Positions 6,354 to 13,426 of a stretch of 23,512 nt of DNA are shown here, piece by piece; the stretch's first letter is position 1; every line of letters starts with the position of its first letter. This DNA is from Desulfobulbaceae bacterium (lineage in GTDB: Bacteria > Desulfobacterota > Desulfobulbia > Desulfobulbales > Desulfurivibrionaceae): assembly GCA_003517965.1 (NCBI GenBank), contig DOZO01000077.1, forward strand, positions 3,977 through 27,488, in the 5' to 3' direction. Both the position numbers and the translations under genes were made by a program. The notes below the pieces were generated by a model that saw only the letters and a list, made by a program, of their open reading frames with translations, was not told where the DNA came from and did no database searches.

Positions 6354-7420
6354 CAGCGCACCTCCTCAGGCACCCTGGCCGCCAGCTTAAGCATGTAAAT
6401 GACGATCGCCACGCCGATTACCAGAATGGCCAGAAAAAGAAAGAGCGGCGACCACTGCGGCACGAGCTCAAGATCGGCGGGATGGAAGTAGTCGGCCAGA
6501 TAGGCCTGTCTGACCAGATCCCGCACCAGGACCATGAAAAGGACGGTTGCCGCCAGGGCGCAGGTGGTCGGCCAGACCTGTTTTTTGTTTCCATAGTAGA
6601 GGGTGCCGGAAGTGGCGATCATGGCGGCGGCGAAAAGGGTGGTGTGCAGGGCGGCGCCTCCGATAAAGAGCTGGTACACCTTGTCGGGCAGGGTAAAAAA
6701 GAAGGGGATGCCGGTGCCGATTTGCACTATTGTGGCGGCGGTGAACCATTGCATCCCTGCGTTCAGGCGGGCCTCGGCTCCGGGCGCGCCTTTTTTCTGT
6801 TGCCAGAAGGCGAGAATCGCCTGAAAAAGACCGCCGACCGCCACGGAGGCCACCACGAAGTGCAGGTAGCGGGGAAAGAGGGTCGGGTCGGTAAGGTTGA
6901 GGGTGGTGCCGTTCGGTCGCTGGAAATAGGTGCTCCAGGTCTGCGGCGTTTGCATCAGGGTAATATTGTTGACAAAGAGAAAGGCGATTGCCAGCAGGAG
7001 CAGGAGGCTTGTGCCTATCGTCAGCCTTCTGGTGGTGGCGGTCAGGTCCGCCATTTTATATAGATAGGCGCTGTAATAGGCAAAGATGAGCAGACCGATA
7101 ATGGAAAGCCAGTACGCCCCCATGAGGATGGAGCTGGTATATATGAAATGGCCGTAGAGAACCTGGAGAAAAAGAAGGGGCGCCACCCCGAAGTTCACGG
7201 CAAAGGCGATGGTGTAGGGCAGTTTGGCGGCAATATTCCGGCAGGGGGGCGGGGTGTCGGGCGAGGTCCGCATTTCTCTGATTAAGGCGATCATGGCGCT
7301 ACCCAGCATGGCGTTCATGAAAACAAGATGGGCGAAAAAGGTCAGGATAAGGAGTACCTCGAAAAAACCCCAAGGCGCAGGAATGGTGTCCGGGGTGGGA
7401 ATCAGGCTGGTTGGATTCAT
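6353..7420 (-). CDS. CydA-like integral membrane protein, partner of the multiheme fusion
   Basis: 355 residues with about nine hydrophobic helices and no CXXCH. By eye it aligns with cytochrome bd subunit I: H31 lies 18 residues before E49 as in CydA helix 1, and LHFVVASVAVGGLF (H187) matches the helix around E. coli H186 (VHTVASGY). The helix-3 glutamate pair is replaced (AYWLSIIGLLIFAYYSA). It is therefore a second CydA-type subunit, not CydB, recalling the CydAA' arrangement described for archaeal members of the bd superfamily. It is the first gene of the operon, with AGGAG ahead of the ATG and an extended -10 promoter about 70 bp upstream. It is translationally coupled to the multiheme gene. 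The enzymatic activity cannot be told from sequence alone. Confidence 0.78.
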   Translation of the reverse strand: MNPTSLIPTPDTIPAPWGFFEVLLILTFFAHLVFMNAMLGSAMIALIREMRTSPDTPPPCRNIAAKLPYTIAFAVNFGVAPLLFLQVLYGHFIYTSSILMGAYWLSIIGLLIFAYYSAYLYKMADLTATTRRLTIGTSLLLLLAIAFLFVNNITLMQTPQTWSTYFQRPNGTTLNLTDPTLFPRYLHFVVASVAVGGLFQAILAFWQQKKGAPGAEARLNAGMQWFTAATIVQIGTGIPFFFTLPDKVYQLFIGGAALHTTLFAAAMIATSGTLYYGNKKQVWPTTCALAATVLFMVLVRDLVRQAYLADYFHPADLELVPQWSPLFLFLAILVIGVAIVIYMLKLAARVPEEVR

Positions 7421-7488
7421 GGCTGGTCTCCTGACGAACGGTTACGTAATATCAATAAGGTACGAATTGTATTTTTTAACGGCTTTTC

Positions 7489-7517
7489 AGTATAGCATAA
7501 AAAGTGATTTGTCAGAA
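7489..7517 (-). promoter_or_regulatory. Extended -10 promoter of the CydA-like/multiheme operon
   Basis: Minus strand: TTCTGA (7517-7512), 17 nt, then TATACT (7494-7489) preceded by TGC, forming an extended -10. The start codon of the first gene lies about 70 bp downstream. The -35 is weak, which fits an extended -10 promoter or an activated one. Confidence 0.5.
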
Positions 7518-7831
7518 AAAATACGACAACATAGGCGCATGCCAGAGAGAGTGGAAGTCAGATAAAATTAAAAGAAGGTAAAATGAGATAATAGGAGCAA
7601 TATTGAGCTATGAAGAGAAATTCATCATGTTTAGTGGTTAATGAAATGGTATTTTCTTTTTGCGCTAAGTATGTAACCGTATGGAATTTTGCGCTTTTTA
7701 CGACTGGTAGCAATAAAACAACAATATTTAGTTATTATAAGATGTTATTGATGGGTATGCCCGTTTGTCCGGGGTTTTTGAGCTGTTTAAAACTTGCTTG
7801 GCCGCTGGAGGTAAATTACTCGAAACCGGTT

Positions 7832-7860
7832 TTGACAGGGGACATGTATTTCCTTTAAAA
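7832..7860 (+). promoter_or_regulatory. Possible dnaA promoter
   Basis: A perfect -35 TTGACA (7832-7837) is followed after 17 nt by TTAAAA, a weak -10. It lies about 80 bp ahead of the dnaA start. Confidence 0.35.
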
Positions 7861-7937
7861 AAACGGGCAGGAATTATCTGAGCGGGCTTAATGTGCTTTA
7901 TTCGCTTATTTTTTTGTGACTGAAACAGGGGAAAAAG

Positions 7938-9263
7938 ATGCTTTGGCAACGAGTTAAGAGTGCTTTGTCGCAAAAATTTTCCGAGCAGGATTTTAAATTA
8001 TGGATTGAACCCTTGCAATGTGCGCATGACGATGCGCAGAGCGTCCAACTGGCTGGTCCTGACCTGTATTTCTGTTCCTGGGTAAAAAATAATTATCTGG
8101 CCGATATTCAGGCCGCTTTTCAGGATGCCGGCTTTACCGGCGAGGCGGTGCGGATTTCGGTGAACCAGATCAAAAATAGGCCACCTGAAAAGAAGCAGAG
8201 CCAGCTCCGGTTGCCCAGCATGCCAGTGGCACGACCCATAATGCGGACCCTGCATCCGCGTTATATCTTTCCCGAGTTTATGGTTGGCGAGAGCAATGCC
8301 TTGGCCTATTCTGCTTGTGAGGCCATAGCCAACGGCGATTCCACCCTGAGTCCCTGTCTGTTTATCGAAGCGGGGACGGGCTTGGGGAAAAGCCATCTGA
8401 CCCATGCGGTGGCTCATCATATTACCGGACATTTCCCCGGCACCCGGTTGCATTATGTCACCTCCCAGCAACTTACCTCTGAAATGGTACGAAACATCAA
8501 GAACAATACCATGGAGCAGTTCAAGGAGAAATATCATCATCAGTGTGATGTTCTGCTGATGGAGGATGTCCAGACTCTGGCCGGTCGGATCAAGACGCAG
8601 TCGGAGCTGGCCGAGGCCCTTGATGTGCTGATGGATTGCGGGAAAAGAATTATCTTCACCGGCTCTGTTTCTCCGCGCCATATCCCTGATATGGATGACG
8701 GTGTGCGTTCCCGACTTTCCTCCGGGTTGATTACCACTATCAATCCTCCGGATTGGCGGACCCGTTGCCTGATCATTGAGCGCAAGGCCCGCAACAACAA
8801 GCTGGCACTTTCCGGGGAGATTATCGAGTTTCTGGCTGATCGAATCCAGGGCGATATCCGGCGGGTGGAAAGCACTATCATCGGATTAAAGGCCAAGGCC
8901 TCTTTGCATAAGACCGTGCCGGATCTGGACATGGTCAAAGAGATTGTCGCCGGAATCATTGGGCAGCGGCAGGATCTGTCCGCTGTGCTTATCCGGAATT
9001 TCGTGGCTGGGCAATTCAAGGTTTCCATTGAAGAGTTGCAATCAAAGGGCAGAAGGAAAACAATAGCCTTCCCCAGGCAGGTCTCTATGTATCTGGCCAG
9101 AAAACTCACCGAAGAAGCGCTGTCTGAGATTGGCAAGGCCTTTAACCGGGATCATTCAACGGTGGTGCATTCCATTCGGGTGATTACCGACGCCATTGTG
9201 CGCAACGGCAGCATCCGGGGGCAGGTGGATCATCTGGTGGAACGTCTGAAAAATCAGGGCTGA
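7938..9263 (+). CDS. dnaA: DnaA-type replication initiator, divergent
   Basis: 441 residues with the full DnaA layout: domain I (1-75, MLWQRVKSAL...WIEPL...WVKNNYLADI), a short linker, the AAA+ domain (about 105-325) and the DNA-binding domain IV (about 345-441). Walker A is AGTGLGKSH (145-153), Walker B VLLMED (205-210), box VII VRSRLSSGL and sensor II DIRRVEST. The DnaA signature is FNRDHSTVVHSI (402-413). Several usually strict positions differ: GGTGLGKTH becomes AGTGLGKSH, LIDD becomes LMED, EGAL becomes ESTI, and FGGRDH is one residue shorter (FNRDH). An AAAAAG sits before the ATG. No dnaN or recF adjoins, and the next gene is convergent hemG. It is either this lineage's only DnaA away from dnaN or a second, specialised copy. 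Confidence 0.88.
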   Translation: MLWQRVKSALSQKFSEQDFKLWIEPLQCAHDDAQSVQLAGPDLYFCSWVKNNYLADIQAAFQDAGFTGEAVRISVNQIKNRPPEKKQSQLRLPSMPVARPIMRTLHPRYIFPEFMVGESNALAYSACEAIANGDSTLSPCLFIEAGTGLGKSHLTHAVAHHITGHFPGTRLHYVTSQQLTSEMVRNIKNNTMEQFKEKYHHQCDVLLMEDVQTLAGRIKTQSELAEALDVLMDCGKRIIFTGSVSPRHIPDMDDGVRSRLSSGLITTINPPDWRTRCLIIERKARNNKLALSGEIIEFLADRIQGDIRRVESTIIGLKAKASLHKTVPDLDMVKEIVAGIIGQRQDLSAVLIRNFVAGQFKVSIEELQSKGRRKTIAFPRQVSMYLARKLTEEALSEIGKAFNRDHSTVVHSIRVITDAIVRNGSIRGQVDHLVERLKNQG

Positions 9264-9308
9264 ACAGTTAGGCCGTTGTAAAAAATGTTGGACGTTTTGT
9301 ATGGATAA

Positions 9309-9374
9309 AACGGCATAAGGAGCCGTAAATTAGCAGTCAGGAATTGTACAGGTTATTTCTTGACGGCTCCTAAA
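9309..9374. repeat. Interspersed palindromic repeat, copy 1
   Basis: AAGGAGCCGT (9318-9326 region) and ACGGCTCCT (9363-9371) form inverted arms around a variable centre containing TCAGGAATTGTACAGGTTAT. It lies between the convergent dnaA and hemG genes, so it may also act as a bidirectional transcript end. The right arm contains the hemG stop codon. Copies 2 and 3 share the arms and much of the interior. Confidence 0.7.
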
Positions 9375-10731
9375 AATATACCGGCTTTACCTCTGGGTTT
9401 TGGCGTTTTCCGCCTGCCCGACGCAGTATCCTGTCAGCCACTATTCTGGACGTCTGTATCATGTCGTTCATCCCGATGCCTTCCCAGCCAAAGCCGCAGA
9501 GATGCAAGCCGTTCAGATCTTGCTCTAGGGCATCTTTCCAGGTCAGCAGTGCGGGGTAGCCAATTTCCAGTTGGGGGATGCTGCTGTTGCCTCGTAGTAC
9601 TCGGCTGAAACAAGGGGGCTCTGGCAAGGGGATCAGCTTGCGGAGGTCATCATAGACCCGGCTTAACAGTTCCTCGTCGGACAGCTCCAGTCGTTCCGGA
9701 TGGCGGCGGCCTCCAACCAGGGCTTCCATCAGCACTCTGCCTGCTGGAGCGCGACCAGGAAACATATTGGTGGAGAAAAGGGCGCCCATGGCGAAGCGTT
9801 CTTCTCTTTCAGGGGATAGATAACCGAAGCCAAATGGCACTTGCGCTTTGTCGGTAAAGCCCAAGGCCACGGTGGCGATGCGCGCCGTGGGAATAGCGCT
9901 CAGAGGTGGGGCATGGGTGGCCAGCAGCTCCAGACTGCGGTTGACCGGCAGGGCAAGAATAACGCTGGCTGCCCGGTAGGTTCTGGTCTCGGTGCTTATT
10001 TCCCACACTTGGTTTTTGCGGCTGATTTCCCGCACCGGACTGTGATAAAGGATGTTTGCGCCTGTTGAGAGGGTGGTGATGAGCTGTTCCATGCCTAAGG
10101 GGAAGCTGGTCATGGCCGGCAGTAGTGCCCCGGGTTTTCTTTTTTTTCTGAGTAACCCTTTGAGAACGGAGCCCGCTTCTTTTTCAAGGGCTCGCACTCC
10201 GGGCATTACGGCATCAATGCTTAAGCGATTATAGTCACCGGCAAAAGTGCCGGTTATCGCGGCGTCAACCAGAGGCAAAATTTCAGGGCCGAAGCGGTAT
10301 GCGGCCCATTGCCCGACGTTTTGCTCTTTGGCCAGCGGTTTTTTGAAAAACTCACCCAGCAGACGCAATTTTCCCAAAGGGGATAGCAGCGAAGTTGCCA
10401 GCAAGGCGGGTGGGCTCTGCGGGAGCTGCACCAACTGTCCTTGGTGGCAGACAAAACGGACAAAGCTGTTTAAGGGGGCTTTCTGGGCAATGCGGTCCAA
10501 CCCGGTTTCGCTGAGCAGGGCGCGGCTGGCTGGGTTGTTGTCGAGAAAGCCGTGCGGCCCCCACTCGGCCAGGTAGCCTTGTTCATTAAAAGAGCGCACC
10601 GCGCCGCCAGGGCGACTATCCTGTTCAAGGATAAGAATGTCTATTTCCGGCATACTTTTGCTTAGAAAATGAGCGGCGCTCAAGCCGGAAAGTCCCGCGC
10701 CGACAATGATTATTTCGTGTTTTTCAGGCAT
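9370..10731 (-). CDS. hemG: Protoporphyrinogen oxidase, FAD-dependent HemY type
   Basis: 453 residues, the usual length for the FAD-dependent enzyme that converts protoporphyrinogen IX to protoporphyrin IX in haem synthesis. It has the N-terminal dinucleotide motif GAGLSGLSAA (11-20), then LEQDSRPGGAVRS with the GG pair typical of the amine-oxidase superfamily, GPHGFLDNNP, and a C-terminal FAD segment LHLCGFGWEGIGMNDMIQT. The ATG at 10731 has AAAGGA upstream. The gene is named hemG in many annotations and hemY in Bacillus; it is not homologous to the flavodoxin-like E. coli HemG. Its stop codon falls inside a repeat element, so the last few residues (KPVYF) may have been altered. A flavodoxin-fold gene is transcribed divergently from the other side. 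Confidence 0.92.
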   Translation of the reverse strand: MPEKHEIIIVGAGLSGLSAAHFLSKSMPEIDILILEQDSRPGGAVRSFNEQGYLAEWGPHGFLDNNPASRALLSETGLDRIAQKAPLNSFVRFVCHQGQLVQLPQSPPALLATSLLSPLGKLRLLGEFFKKPLAKEQNVGQWAAYRFGPEILPLVDAAITGTFAGDYNRLSIDAVMPGVRALEKEAGSVLKGLLRKKRKPGALLPAMTSFPLGMEQLITTLSTGANILYHSPVREISRKNQVWEISTETRTYRAASVILALPVNRSLELLATHAPPLSAIPTARIATVALGFTDKAQVPFGFGYLSPEREERFAMGALFSTNMFPGRAPAGRVLMEALVGGRRHPERLELSDEELLSRVYDDLRKLIPLPEPPCFSRVLRGNSSIPQLEIGYPALLTWKDALEQDLNGLHLCGFGWEGIGMNDMIQTSRIVADRILRRAGGKRQNPEVKPVYF

Positions 10732-10918
10732 GGATCGTCTATCCTTTTTTGCGGGAACAGCAAGTTTCTCTTTTCAGAGTTGCTATTGTATATGGTATAA
10801 ATAATTCGTAACTACTCAGCTTGATGCCGGAATTGAACAAAAGCCACAAAAAATCTGGAGCAAGGCTGATTCGATGATAGAATACACGTTTTTTTCATCA
10901 ATGGTGCAGTGAAAAATA

Positions 10919-11614
10919 ATGCAATCTGCAGATTCCAGACCGGTGAAGGTCCTCATCCTCTATTATTCGTTCAGTGCTCAGACCAGTGGTCTTGTGCATC
11001 GGCTTGGTGCCGGTCTTGAGGCGCAAGGGGTGCATCTGGTCTATGAGCGGCTTCAGCCCCTTACTCCCCTCAAGTTCCCAATCGGTACTGTGTTGTCCAC
11101 TCTGTTCATGATGTTCATCACCTTTTTAAGGGTGAGAATTTCCATCCAGCCGCTCTCTTCTAAATGTTGGGAGCATTATGATCTGATTGTTCTGGCCGGC
11201 CCAACCTGGTCTTATAATCCCAGCGGTCCGGTTCTTTCCCTGTTTGATCGCGATGGGTTAAAGCTTTTTGCCGGGCAGCAGGTTTTGCCGCTGATTTCCT
11301 GCCGGGGCTACTGGCGGATGCACTGGTGGGGCCTGCGCCGACTGCTTGAACGTTGTGGTGCCAAGGTGGTTAACAAGATGATTTTTGTTCATCCCAACAA
11401 GGAGCCCTGGCGGACTATCGGGGTATTTCTGAAACTTGCCGGGAGGGTGCCTGAACGGAGCAGATGGCTTTGTCGACATTATCCTCGTTATGGGCATAGT
11501 CGGGGACAGCAGGAGACCGCTTTTGCCTTTGGTTCGGCTATCGGTCAGGCCCTTAAAGGCGGGACTTCCCTGGCAGATATTTCTTTTGTCCCTGGCCGGA
11601 CTGGGCTACTCTGA
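10919..11614 (+). CDS. Flavodoxin-fold protein, resembling the DarA-type 'dialkylresorcinol condensing enzyme' family
   Basis: 231 residues. The N-terminus VLILYYSFSAQTSGLV (11-26) is the FMN phosphate-binding loop of a flavodoxin fold, and LIVLAGPTWSYNPSGPV (89-105) is the second FMN-contacting loop. Between them lies a hydrophobic stretch (about 53-73, FPIGTVLSTLFMMFITFL) that could anchor it to the membrane. The middle (LISCRGYWRMHWWGLRRLLERCGAKVV) resembles proteins annotated as dialkylresorcinol condensing enzyme or NAD(P)H oxidoreductase; I recognise the pattern but do not trust the functional name. It is divergent from hemG and ends 17 bp from convergent cobO. A quinone- or tetrapyrrole-linked redox role is inferred from context only. 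No clear Shine-Dalgarno precedes the ATG. Confidence 0.75.
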   Translation: MQSADSRPVKVLILYYSFSAQTSGLVHRLGAGLEAQGVHLVYERLQPLTPLKFPIGTVLSTLFMMFITFLRVRISIQPLSSKCWEHYDLIVLAGPTWSYNPSGPVLSLFDRDGLKLFAGQQVLPLISCRGYWRMHWWGLRRLLERCGAKVVNKMIFVHPNKEPWRTIGVFLKLAGRVPERSRWLCRHYPRYGHSRGQQETAFAFGSAIGQALKGGTSLADISFVPGRTGLL

Positions 11615-11631
11615 CCCGTTGTACACATTTA

Positions 11632-12162
11632 TCAAAATTCAATGCCTTTTCGGGCTTTGACCCCCCTCTGGAAAGGATGCTTTATCGCCTGCATCTCGGT
11701 GACTAGATCCGCATATTCGATGAGTTCCTGGCTGGCATCACGACCGGTGATAAGGAGGTGCAGACGTTTTGGCTTTTCTCGGCAAAGGCTTATGACCTCT
11801 TCTTCCGAGACAAGATCAAAACCGATCAGGTAGGTGAGTTCGTCGAGCACGATCAGGTCGTAGGTGTCGCTCAAGATTTTTTCCCTGGCGAGTTGCCAGC
11901 CTGCCAGTGCCGCTTTTTTCACGGTTTCCATGTCCTGTTGCCAGGTAAAGCCGGTTCCGGCAAGATGTAACTCAATCTGCTCGGGAAAGGCAGAGGCGCA
12001 GGCAAGAACCTCGCCGGTTTTGCTCTGACCTTTGATGAATTGAATGATGCACACCTTCAGGCCCTGGCCTGCCGCTCTGAGCGCCTGGCCGAATGCCGCT
12101 GTGGTTTTCCCCTTGCCGTGCCCCGTATTGATGATAATCAAGCCCTGTGTCGCAGTATTCAT
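11632..12162 (-). CDS. cobO: Cob(I)yrinic acid a,c-diamide adenosyltransferase (CobO/BtuR type)
   Basis: This enzyme transfers the 5'-deoxyadenosyl group of ATP to the cobalt of corrinoids, a step in making or salvaging adenosylcobalamin. At 176 residues it is a little short of the E. coli enzyme but complete: P-loop NTGHGKGKTTAAFG (12-25), IIQFIKGQ, YDLIVLDELTYLIG (the Walker B-like DE pair), LLITGRDAS and the C-terminal EMQAIKHPFQRGVKARKGIEF that closes the family. The ATG at 12162 has GAGG 6 nt upstream. It stands alone in the minus direction, with a 167-bp spacer before the J-domain gene. I looked for a cobalamin riboswitch in that spacer and saw none. Confidence 0.95.
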   Translation of the reverse strand: MNTATQGLIIINTGHGKGKTTAAFGQALRAAGQGLKVCIIQFIKGQSKTGEVLACASAFPEQIELHLAGTGFTWQQDMETVKKAALAGWQLAREKILSDTYDLIVLDELTYLIGFDLVSEEEVISLCREKPKRLHLLITGRDASQELIEYADLVTEMQAIKHPFQRGVKARKGIEF

Positions 12163-12256
12163 ATATCCTCACGGAGTAGCTGTAGTCTGCCAAGGATCAG
12201 GGAGGCGGGTGGAAGAGGAGGAAGGGTGGTGTGAAAGTTTGCTTTGTTATCTCGGT

Positions 12257-12272
12257 CTGTAATCGCTTACAG
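12257..12272. repeat. Perfect 16-bp palindrome in the cobO upstream spacer
   Basis: CTGTAA-tcgc-TTACAG, a six-base stem with a four-base loop, 58 bp beyond the J-domain stop and about 95 bp before cobO. It could be an operator or a weak transcript end; no T-run follows on the minus strand. A related CTGTAATCAGTTATGG lies 40 bp away, with a similar first half. Confidence 0.35.
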
Positions 12273-12329
12273 TTGGGATACAGTGCAGAACTTGGTCGCC
12301 TATCCTGTAATCAGTTATGGACACTGAGA

Positions 12330-13223
12330 TCAGCGTCGAAAAATCGAGCTTTGCATCTGCTCGGAGATTCTGGTGTTGTGCTCTTGGTACTGATGGAGAA
12401 TGGTGCGCAACTCATTGGGTTCGAGTAGCCGTTTTTCAAGAAAAAATTCGCCGAATTTTTTCTGTAGTCTCTTTTGATGGGTCACGAGCATCTGAATCTG
12501 TGGCTGGGAAAGCAGGCCAAGGTTGATGGCGGTCTGGCCAAAGGGTTGCAGGATCGGGCGGTTACGGAGGATATGTATAACTTCCGCCTCGTTGAGCAGG
12601 CCAAAGCGCTGACCGATTTCTCCTAAGCGTGGTCGTTCGGTGCGTTGCCAGATCAGGACCTGGATAATGGTTCTCCAGTTGATCAATCCGGAATAATAGA
12701 GAAAATGGCCAAGAAGCAGGTGGCGGTTCGGCACTGGGCCTTGGTAGAGGCTTTCCGTATCCCAAAAAACAGTGGTCTGGCTGGCGGTGTTCCGAAAACC
12801 AGCCTTTGTCTGGGATCTGGTACTGGTTTGTTGGCGAGGGCCGGAGTGCGCCTGCTTTGCTGCTGCCTGCCGGGGCTGGTGGGGCTTGGGTTGAGTCGGA
12901 CGAGTGGGACGGGTTTTGGGCTGCGTCTGATGGGCAGGGGCAGGAGGAGGCAGGCAGTAGCCTTTTTCCTTGGCGTCAAGAAAGGTGATCAGGTTTTCGT
13001 AGGCCTCCTGCACGGAGTGGAATAGATCGTGACCTGGCCTGTGCGCCCAGGTGCTTTGCAGGGCAGCCCGATCCGGATGAGTTTCCATGGCTCGTTTGCG
13101 GTAAGCGCTCTTGATGCCGGAGATCTGGAGATAGTCAAGAAATTCGCGAGAGATGGTGAGCTCCGGCCCAAAAATGACCTCGCAGGAGCGAAAAAGTTCC
13201 TTTTCAGCGGCAACTGTTTCCAT
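12330..13223 (-). CDS. J-domain protein with a GspE/MshE N-domain-like C-terminus
   Basis: 297 residues from the ATG at 13223, chosen because GAGG lies 6 nt upstream. Residues 25-85 form a J-domain: FLDYLQISGIKSAYRKRAMETHPDRA with the HPD triad at 49-51, which in DnaJ proteins stimulates the DnaK ATPase. A proline/glutamine/threonine-rich linker (about 91-150) follows. The C-terminal part (about 165-290) carries repeated helical units with the pattern LGhflyysGLI, LGEIGQRFGLL, FGQTAINLGLL and FGEFFLEKRLLEPNEL. These resemble the N-terminal domains of type II secretion and MshE pilus ATPases, which bind other proteins or c-di-GMP. No membrane segment is seen. A substrate-recruiting co-chaperone is plausible; partners are unknown. 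Confidence 0.8.
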   Translation of the reverse strand: METVAAEKELFRSCEVIFGPELTISREFLDYLQISGIKSAYRKRAMETHPDRAALQSTWAHRPGHDLFHSVQEAYENLITFLDAKEKGYCLPPPAPAHQTQPKTRPTRPTQPKPHQPRQAAAKQAHSGPRQQTSTRSQTKAGFRNTASQTTVFWDTESLYQGPVPNRHLLLGHFLYYSGLINWRTIIQVLIWQRTERPRLGEIGQRFGLLNEAEVIHILRNRPILQPFGQTAINLGLLSQPQIQMLVTHQKRLQKKFGEFFLEKRLLEPNELRTILHQYQEHNTRISEQMQSSIFRR

Positions 13224-13244
13224 GACGTGCCTCGTACTCCCCGG

Positions 13245-13308
13245 GCGTATAAGCAGCCGCAATGAAATGATCAGGAAAATACAGATTATTTTCTTGAACG
13301 GCTCTTAA
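13245..13308. repeat. Interspersed palindromic repeat, copy 2
   Basis: ATAAGCAGCCGCAATGAAAT at the left, TCAGGAAAATACAGATTATT in the middle and CTTGAACGGCTCTTAA at the right match copy 1 in order and spacing. The left arm is degenerate (AGCAGCCGC for AGGAGCCGT). It lies between the divergent J-domain and pgi genes. A TACAAT hexamer just outside its right end could be a -10 for pgi. Confidence 0.65.
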
Positions 13309-13426
13309 TCCTGTACAATGATTTGGCCCGGTTATGATAAGATATATTTGTCAGAGTGTCACAAAAATATCTTAACCACTTTTATTCGTATATTCATGAA
13401 ATTATGAAATGAATGGAGATTTTTTT

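Larger units (their letters stand above)
7421..7937. other. AT-rich 517-bp intergenic region between the cytochrome operon and dnaA
   Basis: It separates two divergent genes and is visibly richer in A and T than its surroundings. It contains the cytochrome operon promoter (7489-7517) and a possible dnaA promoter (7832-7860). I found no DnaA box (TTATCCACA-like) cluster, so I see no support for a replication origin. An 82-codon open frame at 7610-7858 is rejected as a gene. Confidence 0.6.

Noticed and set aside
7610..7858. 82-codon plus-strand open frame in the AT-rich spacer before dnaA
   Set aside because: No Shine-Dalgarno, no recognisable pattern, and it runs across the possible dnaA promoter.
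7421..7937. Replication origin next to dnaA
   Set aside because: No cluster of TTATCCACA-like boxes, no dnaN or recF nearby. GC-skew cannot be judged from this window.
12163..12329. Cobalamin riboswitch upstream of cobO
   Set aside because: The conserved B12-box type elements are not visible. Only a 16-bp palindrome is present, and the spacer is short.
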